From Trachelipus rathkii (taxonomy: Eukaryota; Arthropoda; Malacostraca; Isopoda; Trachelipodidae), in NCBI GenBank assembly GCA_015478945.1, contig JABUQX010004751.1, forward strand, positions 1 through 29,590: DNA of 29,590 nucleotides. Direction: 5' to 3'. This document shows, piece after piece, positions 21,001 to 29,590 of this stretch (the first letter of the stretch is position 1; each line of letters opens with the position of its first letter). Made by a program: the position numbers and the translations under genes. The notes beneath the pieces are model-generated. The model had not been told where the DNA came from. It was given only the letters and a program-made list of their open reading frames with translations, and searched no databases.

Positions 21001-21339
21001 CTATTATATTAACTATTATAATAGCTATAACTATCGTACATATCACCTTACCGCTTACTCACTATCTCATAGTATAACACCTCATATATACCCTATTACC
21101 GTATAATATATGCATATATATTACTAAGCTTGATAGCTAATGAAGGAGATCACGTGATTTTAACCCCTTTTCAGCAACCATTGATAATTTAAAATATCCA
21201 TAGCATATCTTCTTTATAATCATCTTATATGTTAAAAAATATCTTTGATCTTTAGGGTTTTAAAATTCTTAGAAAAAATAGTTTGAGTGATAATTTGTAA
21301 AAGTTCAGCTAATATATATATATCTCATTAGGGACTGTA

Positions 21340-21640
21340 CCGGAGAACCAGAAATTTATTGGTTCCGGTCCGGAATTCCGTGAATTATCTTTACCGGAAT
21401 CCTTGAAAACAGTTCCGGCGCGGTGAAAGTCCGTGTCCGTCGGAACCGGAACTTTTCGACTTTAGCTACACCTTACATTATTAGCTGCTTTCCAGAAGCC
21501 CGACGGCAGCCCGGGCGCGCGAAGATGGTTCGATCCTCGAGCCGTGCTCAGCGCGCATCTACGGCCGTCTATCAGGCGCCGACTACTGTTAATAATCCTC
21601 GAATATTCCTAGAATTCACATTCTGGTAACGCGTTCAGAC
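21340..21640. repeat. Cluster of CCGG-containing motifs in a GC-rich block
   Basis: TACCGGAG, GGTTCCGGTCCGGAATTCCG, TTACCGGAATCC, AGTTCCGGCGCGG and CGGAACCGGAAC occur within 110 bp, as direct and inverted versions of one short word. Next to it is a CpG-rich stretch (21490-21580) with GCCCGGGCGCGCG. The flanks are AT-rich. This resembles the subterminal repeats of a DNA transposon, but no terminal inverted repeats were found. Confidence 0.5.
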
Positions 21641-24600
21641 GACGCAGATAAAACACATTTTTTTTTCAATAAAATTTTTTACAATAAAGTTTCTTTTCTG
21701 TTTTACCAATTATAAAACCTTTACTTAATAACTAGAATTAAAGATACAATAGATACAATCATCTTATACCCCGTCATCATTTCCATCAACAATCTAGACT
21801 ACATATAACTCACTAGAGGATTGCTTACAATCCTGCCAGAAAATTGCAAATTTATTACTGTAAATAAAAAATAAAGTAACAATCGTTAGTTTATTATGAA
21901 TATTTTATTAAAATAATTAATTAAAAGGTTCTGTCTTTGAATATGTTATATACCCTCTACTTTATTTTAGTTACTTTGAAAGTAATTTAATTAATGTGAA
22001 CGATTTGTGCTCATTACAAACAAGAATATTTTATTCAAAATCACAACTCAATTCTCAAAGTAAAATTGTAATAATGCGCGTGTGAGGTATGTAATTATTT
22101 ATTCATTGTTTTTAAAAATATTGATTTTATCAATATTTTATTAAAAAATTAGATTTTCTTAGTTCTGCAAGCCAGATTTTATACCCACTTTGAGATAAGA
22201 TGGAGATCAATATAAATATAACTAAAGTAAAAAAAAGTGTGAAGAATCAATACTATGAAGAAAACTGCAATTGTTATTCCAGAAGCCCAGATGTGCATGT
22301 CCCAGTGTGGGCAAAAATATCGAGCTCGGAAACGGCTTTCGAATTATGAAAAAAATTACAATTAACCAATCAGGTCCTGAGAATAAACAGGGAATGATTA
22401 TGATTGAGTACCTGAGAAACGGCCTCGGTAGCGTGAGCCTCGTCGGATCATAGATTATTTCAAATATAAATTCGAATTACTTAAAATCTTGTTGACATGG
22501 GCTGTATACAGGGGTAACGATGTCGCCCTTTCCTATTTATGCACGATAAAACTATGACTACCTACAACCCTAAATCTTAGGGCGAAATAAAAAACATGAA
22601 CCTTAATGATTTTGGCCCAGACGAACCGTCTTTTAAGGGTTTACTTTAGTGGAAAAAAAAAAACATGAATTTATTTTACTATTCACTGAACTCGATAGAA
22701 ATTTCCTATGTAATTATTTCAATTTATTATTATACATTTTATTATAATACTGAATTTAATTAACAATAAATAAAATTGTAATATAAGTTAATAATAATTA
22801 AAAAGAAAGAAAAAGATAGAGAAAGAAATACACAATAGAACGGTAAACATAGGAAAAACCATACAGTGTCCAAATAATAACGTATTCAAGACCCCCTAAG
22901 TAGATTAGATGGAGTAGCATTTGATTTATAGAAATACATATTGATGATCATTATATATGTTTAAAAAACTAATACCTTTCCTTTTTAAAATCATTATAGA
23001 AAAGGATAAAGATATTATATTTAATTATTATATCTATTTCGGAGCCCAACTGATAGATATATTTAATTAAGAATAAAATAAATATCCATCCCATTGCTTA
23101 TCAAATTTAAATTCATTAATAAGGGATTTAATTATATAAATATCTATTATTATGTGTATTACTCTCAAAAATAAAATAAAAAAAAAAACCAAAAATACCA
23201 CTTTTGCCAATATCCCCCTAAATATAATGAAGAAACAAATCTTATTGAATGAAGCCAAGCGTAAACTGCACCACATGGCGCCAACTACTATACGATTGAT
23301 ACTATTTAAATTACGATATCTTGATATGGTGGAAAATTTATCGAACTGAAAAACTATAAAGAAATAAGTCTAACGTGCGTTTGTTTCGATTATCGTAGTT
23401 GATTGGGTATTACGTCTGTGTTACCAATTTGAATTAGTAATCTCTCCTTTCATCACTCAACCACTAGCTGATAACACTTTTCCCTTAAGTTAATTTCTCT
23501 GCAACACCCAACCCAATATTAATTATATGAGAATGAATGTATTGTCTCTGCCAAGGCACGGCCATTCCTACAGGGCAGTGTGTGATAAATAATCTCCTGA
23601 GATTTGTGTTAGTTGTGAAAACGCATACTTACTCGTTTATTGATTCAACAAGCATAGTGCTATTTTTGTTCACGGTCGGCCTAAGACCCGTCTCCTCTTA
23701 TTGCATATTGATTTCCCGTAACATCGATCGGATATTTTATTTTTCTTATACAATTGTGTCACATCCCAAACACGCCCTAATAGTGTTTACGAATAGTGCC
23801 TTGCTTATTAGTCCCTGTGGAAAAAACCCGCTTTACTAATCCCCTACATGAACCTAATAGGCAAAGACCAGAGGTCCTAAAAAGGGAAAAAATACAAGTA
23901 CATAAAAAAAAAAAAAAGAAGAAAAATAAGAAAAAAAATAATTCCATAGTTCCGAATGTTGTTAGACGTTGTCGGAAGACAAAAACGGGATGCCCATGAA
24001 GATGAGTTGTGACTCTGGACCAAAAGATCATACATTTGGCCTTTTTCATTGAGTTTTACAGGAATTGTATGAGCGAGCCCAAACAGTAAAACATGTCCAG
24101 ACCTCCTCACTAGGTGGCCCAGCTAGAGAAAAAGGCGTGGGCATATGCCAGGAGCTAAGAAGGATAATAGAGATAACGGGAGGCTTATCTGAGAATAAAC
24201 GGCGAAATCTAATTTATATAAAGAGTTTACTACGGGTCTTCAAAGTTTTAAAAAAGCTTTTTTTGCGGAAATGGCTGGGGCCGGTAATGCAGGTTATTGA
24301 GGATTAAGATATAAACGTTTAATTATACTCCACTATACGATGGAAAGATATACGAACTAATAGGAGATTCTTGTAATCATAATCCATAGTCACATAGCCA
24401 AGTCACACTGTGTTTAAGTCCACAGTTCCTTTGATTTTCGGGTATCTCGATTATGAAAATCAATATAATTTTATAGAATATTAGAATTAGAGTGAACTAA
24501 AGATACTTTTAAGAACAAGATATAGTAGATATGAAAAGAAATAAATAGATAAGAAAGGACATTAAAAGTTTCAGAATTGGCGAATAAGAATTTCTTGTGT

Positions 24601-25230
24601 AATAATTTTTACATACAGTAGAAGAAGAAAGGCATATTTTAATTGTGGTTTTCCCCTAAAATAAAATATGTCAATCTTTTTCTTCCCACCCCGTCGTAGA
24701 TCTTAGTTAAAGATTCCTCACGCGAGAGCGAGTTCATACCGCGGAAATATCTACTCTTAGATGTTTGGATATTACATTTTGTAGGACATCCAAAAGTTTT
24801 TCTTACTGCTTGTTGCATTTTTAATACTTGAAGCAATAAGGTATTCTTATTAGTGTGTTATAAATAAAAATTAAACTAAATTACAATAAAAAAAACAGTT
24901 TATATCATTCGGATCCAACTACGACGCTACTTAATCTAATACCTTGATTATATATAAAATCGATAAAAAAAAATAATTTTCATTTTTAAATTCTTTTCAA
25001 TTTCTTTTTGTAAAATACTATATATTTTCCCTGTTAAGACATAATTTAAAAAATTTCCCCTTTTTCTCAAAACATTAACTCATCATGAACAATATCATTG
25101 TTAATATTTTAATAATCAGAAATATAATAATACAACATATATTAAAATTTTAAAATAATATAATATGAGAATTAATTGATAGATTAATAATTTGATCAAA
25201 TAATTTGTATTAAGTTTATTGTAATTTGAC
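21641..25230. other. Mostly AT-rich sequence, no recognised gene
   Basis: Short open frames only. An A-rich tract at 23904-23942 and a plus-strand open frame at 24065-24307 (starting MYERAQTVKHVQTSS) were inspected and match nothing I recognise. A block at 22260-22450 is more balanced in base use, also unrecognised. Confidence 0.5.
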
Positions 25231-25234
25231 AATA

Positions 25235-25312
25235 TTTTTATTTTTATTTTATTTTATTTTTTTTTTTTTTTCTTTTTTATTTTTTATTTTTTTTTTATTT
25301 TTTTTTTTTTTT

Positions 25313-25360
<48 letters not shown>

Positions 25361-25386
25361 TTTTTTTTTTTTTTTTTTTTTTTTTT

Positions 25387-25422
<36 letters not shown>

Positions 25423-25650
25423 TTATTTTTTTTTTTTTTTTTTTTTTTTTCTTATTTATTTTTTCTTTTCTTTTTTTTATATTTTTATTTTTTTCTTTTT
25501 TTTTACTCTTTTTTTCTTTTATTTTGTTTATTTCTATTTATTATTTTTTTTTTATTTTTATTTTTTGTTTTTTTTTTTTTATTTTTTTTTCTTTTGATGT
25601 TTGTTTTAAGTTTTATGTTAATTTTTTTTATGTTGTTTTTTTTTTTTTTT
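25235..25650. repeat. Very long T-rich tract (about 400 bp)
   Basis: Runs of up to about 38 T interrupted by single A, C or G. Read on the other strand it is an A tract ten times longer than a usual LINE tail. Confidence 0.97.
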
Positions 25651-26129
25651 AATATGGTCACAAAGAATCCCAACTATATCTATGCAATAATCAAACAAAG
25701 ATGAAGATATATCGGCTTTAGTTGACCCAGACCAAACATATATTATATATTATAAATACATACAGGTATGCGTTGTTTAAATGCGATAAAATTTCATATG
25801 GAAAGAATTTTTACGATAGGAAAAAAAATTGAAGTAGAAAATTAGATGGATAAATAAGCCAAAAAGTAGAGACCAGATGAGAAAACATGAAGCATGTACG
25901 CGCACCCTGACTGATTAGTGCTTTTAAGTTGCGTCCCCGAGGTGTATGATCATTTATCCTTCGTTTTCTTTTTTTGTTAGCAATCTATAAAAAAAATCCT
26001 CGTTCTTGTATTATTGCGTTGTGACGGGTTATATATAGCGTTTATACCAACGTCAAAATTATATACTCTGTCTAGGGAGAAACCCTAAATTCCCTTAAAT
26101 TGATATTAAATCGTCTTATTGTAATAACA
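25651..26129. other. Unique AT-rich spacer between two low-complexity tracts
   Basis: No gene recognised. Confidence 0.55.
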
Positions 26130-27006
26130 TTATTTATTAATATTAATTATTATTTAATTATATTACTTATTATTATTATTATTGTACTTATTATTATTGT
26201 ATGTTCTTATTGTTTGGGGAATATTTATATAACTAAATAGTATTAAATATTATTTATTTCATTTTTTATTAATTACTATATAACTGAGAATTATTAAATA
26301 AAAAAATATATTTATTATTATTATTATATATTTTATTATTTTATTATTATTATTTTATTATATTATTATTATTATCATTATCGTATTATATTTATTATTA
26401 TTATTATTTATTTAATTATTTATTTAGTTTTATTATTTATTATATTATTATTATTTTATATATATTTTATTATTATTTATTATTATTATTATTTTATTTA
26501 TTTATTTATTATTATATTATATTATTATGTAGATTATATTATATTATATATAATATATTATTATTATTATTATTATCTGATCTTATCATTATGAAATTTC
26601 AATATTTAATATAATTATTATCATTATTATTATTATTATTATTATTATTAATATTATATTATTTTATCTTTATTTATTATTATTATTTCTATATTTATTA
26701 TTTTATTCTTATTAAATTATTAATTTAATTTATAATATTTTTTATATTATTCCTAATGCTTATTAATTCTATATTATTAGTTTATTATTAGTATTTAGTA
26801 TATTTATTGTTTATTATTATTATTATTATTATTAATTATTATTATTATTATTTTATTATTATATTATTATTTTATTATTATTTTTTATATATTATTCTTA
26901 TTTATTCATTATTATTATTATTTTTTATATATATTATTATATTATTATATATATTATTATCTATTATTATTATATATGTATATTCATTTACAAGTTTTTT
27001 ATATTA

Positions 27007-27093
<87 letters not shown>

Positions 27094-27140
27094 TATTATT
27101 TATTATTATTATTATTATTTTATTTTATTATATTATTATA

Positions 27141-27177
<37 letters not shown>

Positions 27178-27180
27178 TTT
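26130..27180. repeat. (ATT)n expansion, about 1 kb, imperfect
   Basis: TTA/ATT trinucleotide runs with frequent TTTA and TATA interruptions. The purest part is 27010-27175. The long Tyr/Ile/Leu-only open frames here are artefacts of the repeat. Confidence 0.97.
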
Positions 27181-27232
27181 TTACTACATTCATTTTATCT
27201 TAAATTTCTTCTTATCTTTTTAAAGAAAGTTC

Positions 27233-27535
<303 letters not shown>

Positions 27536-27546
27536 AAGATGGAAAA

Positions 27547-27808
27547 GTCAGGGTCTCTCGGCCTCAGTACAGGACGACGGGGGGTACTTTGTCCCCCCTC
27601 TGTCCCTCTATCGGCTCGAGCTTCTTAAAAAAAAATTAAAAAAAATTAACACACAAAAATTATTATGATAAAAAAAGCAACTTGTTTTAACTCTCGCGCT
27701 CTTTCTATTGGAGTTTTAGCTAACACGGGACACTTCAGGACTGCACAAGTAGCGTTCGGCGATTTTCAATATCATGTCTTTTTATGTAACTTCCTTTTAA
27801 AGGACGAG
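27547..27808. repeat. Array unit A, right half of the MITE-like module
   Basis: It starts GTCAGGGTCTCTCGGCCTCA, passes a G-run/C-run hairpin and an A-rich segment, and ends in the inverted-repeat arm at 27788-27808 (one mismatch to the arm at 29096-29116). It lacks the left arm and the first part of the module, having the tRNA-like segment there instead. Confidence 0.9.
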
Positions 27809-27810
27809 TG

Positions 27811-28430
<620 letters not shown>

Positions 28431-28516
28431 TGTGGTGAAGGTGGATAATAAACGCCAAATTCACCGCTAGCCTAGGAATAATGTGCGACAATATGTTTTC
28501 ATAAATCTGGCACCAA
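28431..28516. other. Unique 86-bp island between AT arrays
   Basis: Non-repetitive sequence beginning TGTGGTGAAGGTGGATAAT. It contains CGCTAGCCTAGG. It has no copy elsewhere in the window that I can see and no recognised function. Confidence 0.6.
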
Positions 28517-28690
<174 letters not shown>

Positions 28691-28693
28691 GAG

Positions 28694-29117
28694 ACTTGTC
28701 CTTTAAAAGGAAGTTAACCGATATATATATTGAACGAAAGATGTAATCGATTTTTTTTCGATTATTTCAAGGCAATAGTGCGTCAAAGTTGCCAATGAAA
28801 GTTTTTTTTTAACTAAAGGAATACCCAAGATTAAATCGCAATTATGGAGAGTGTCAGGGTCTCTCGGCCTCAGCGGGGGACGACGGGGGGAGGACTTTGA
28901 ACCCCCCTCTGTCCCTCCATCGGCTCGAGCCCCTTAAAAAAATTAAGAAAAATTAACATATAAAAATTAACATGATAAAAAAAAGCAACATGTGGTAACT
29001 CTAGCGCTCTTTCTGTTGGAGTTTTAGCTAACACGTGACACTGCAAGGCTGTACGAGTTGCGTTCGGCAATTTTCAATATCATGTCTTTTTATGTAACTT
29101 CCTTTTAAAGGACAAGT
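28694..29117. mobile_element. MITE-like module with 23-bp terminal inverted repeats (424 bp)
   Basis: Arms 28694-28716 and 29095-29117 are exact reverse complements over 23 bp, with the core CCTTTAAAAGG. Inside are TGAACGAAAGATG, a T-run flanked by AATCGA/TCGATT, the GTCAGGGTCTCTCGG segment, a GGGGGG...CCCCCC hairpin at about 28884-28906, and an A-rich region with repeated AAAATTAACAT. There is no plausible transposase; the minus-strand open frame at 28870-29070 is short and matches nothing. Terminal arms plus small size plus AT flanks suggest a non-autonomous DNA element, or a palindrome-bounded satellite unit. Related units lie at 27547-27808 and 29251-29590. Confidence 0.65.
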
Positions 29118-29250
<133 letters not shown>

Positions 29251-29590
29251 TAAGAATCGATAAAGGCATTTACCGAAATATATATTGAACGAAAGATGTA
29301 ATCGATTTTTTTTCGATTATTTCAAGGCAATATAGCGTCAAAGTTGCCAATAACTGTTTTTTTTAAACTAAAGGAATACCCAAGATTAATTCGCAAATAT
29401 AGAAAGTGTCAGGGTCTCTCGGCCTCAGCGGGGGACGACGGGGGGGGGACTTTGAACCCCCCTCTGTCCCTCCATCGGCTCAAGCCCCTTAAAAAAATTA
29501 AGAAAAATTAACATATAAAAATTAACATGATAAAAAAAAGCAACTTGTGGTAACTCTCGCTCTCTTTCTATTGGAGTTTTAGCTAACACG
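29251..29590. repeat. Array unit C, left arm degraded, runs off the window
   Basis: It repeats the complete module with a fixed offset of 555 bp: TGAACGAAAGATG at 28731 and 29286, GTCAGGGTCTC at 28853 and 29408. The body is highly similar. The left arm is altered (AAAGGCATTTACCG in place of AAAAGGAAGTTAACCG). The right end lies outside the window. Confidence 0.9.

Noticed and set aside
25226..25597. 123-residue open frame made of Phe, Tyr and Leu
   Set aside because: It is the translation of the T-rich tract; no real protein.
26807..27223. 138- and 75-residue open frames rich in Ile, Tyr and Leu
   Set aside because: They are translations of the ATT repeat in two frames.

Overview
This is an AT-rich, repeat-dominated piece of an animal nuclear genome. 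The single-copy gene has spliceosomal introns. The LINE, Ty1/copia and simple-repeat content (hundreds of bases of AT, ATT, CT and poly-T) best fits a decapod crustacean, possibly a penaeid shrimp. The lineage is an inference from repeat style, not from a marker gene.

The one host gene recognised is on the minus strand. Twelve exons between 13578 and 1 encode most of an EDEM3-type ER degradation-enhancing alpha-mannosidase: the glycosyl hydrolase family 47 (GH47) domain, then a linker, then the start of a protease-associated (PA) domain. The gene enters from outside the recognised region (the N-terminal exons were not found) and leaves past position 1 inside the PA domain. All splice boundaries look canonical, but several exons carry small indels, mostly at homopolymers, that break the frame.

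Its introns are full of mobile elements. The intron between 9405 and 2492 holds a 5' part of a Ty1/copia element (LTR, primer binding site, Gag zinc knuckles, integrase; minus strand). This abuts an I-like LINE with endonuclease, reverse transcriptase (RT) and RNase H remnants, also on the minus strand. Other introns hold 3' fragments of a second LINE family and long AT microsatellites.

From 13.7 to 19.6 kb there are more LINE fragments: two plus-strand copies of the same second family, a related minus-strand tail, and a jockey-like LINE with a Gag-like ORF1 and an RT but no visible endonuclease. From 19.6 to 25.2 kb I recognise no gene. It includes a stretch of clearly higher GC and a cluster of CCGG-bearing motifs.

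From 25.2 kb to the end the window is almost all low-complexity DNA: about 400 bp of T-rich tract, about 1 kb of ATT, a CT tract, a duplicated tRNA-like segment, and a direct-repeat array. The array unit is a roughly 424-bp module bounded by exact 23-bp inverted repeats and separated by AT microsatellites. This MITE-like array is the best candidate for something undescribed. No RNA gene, CRISPR array or bacterial feature was seen.
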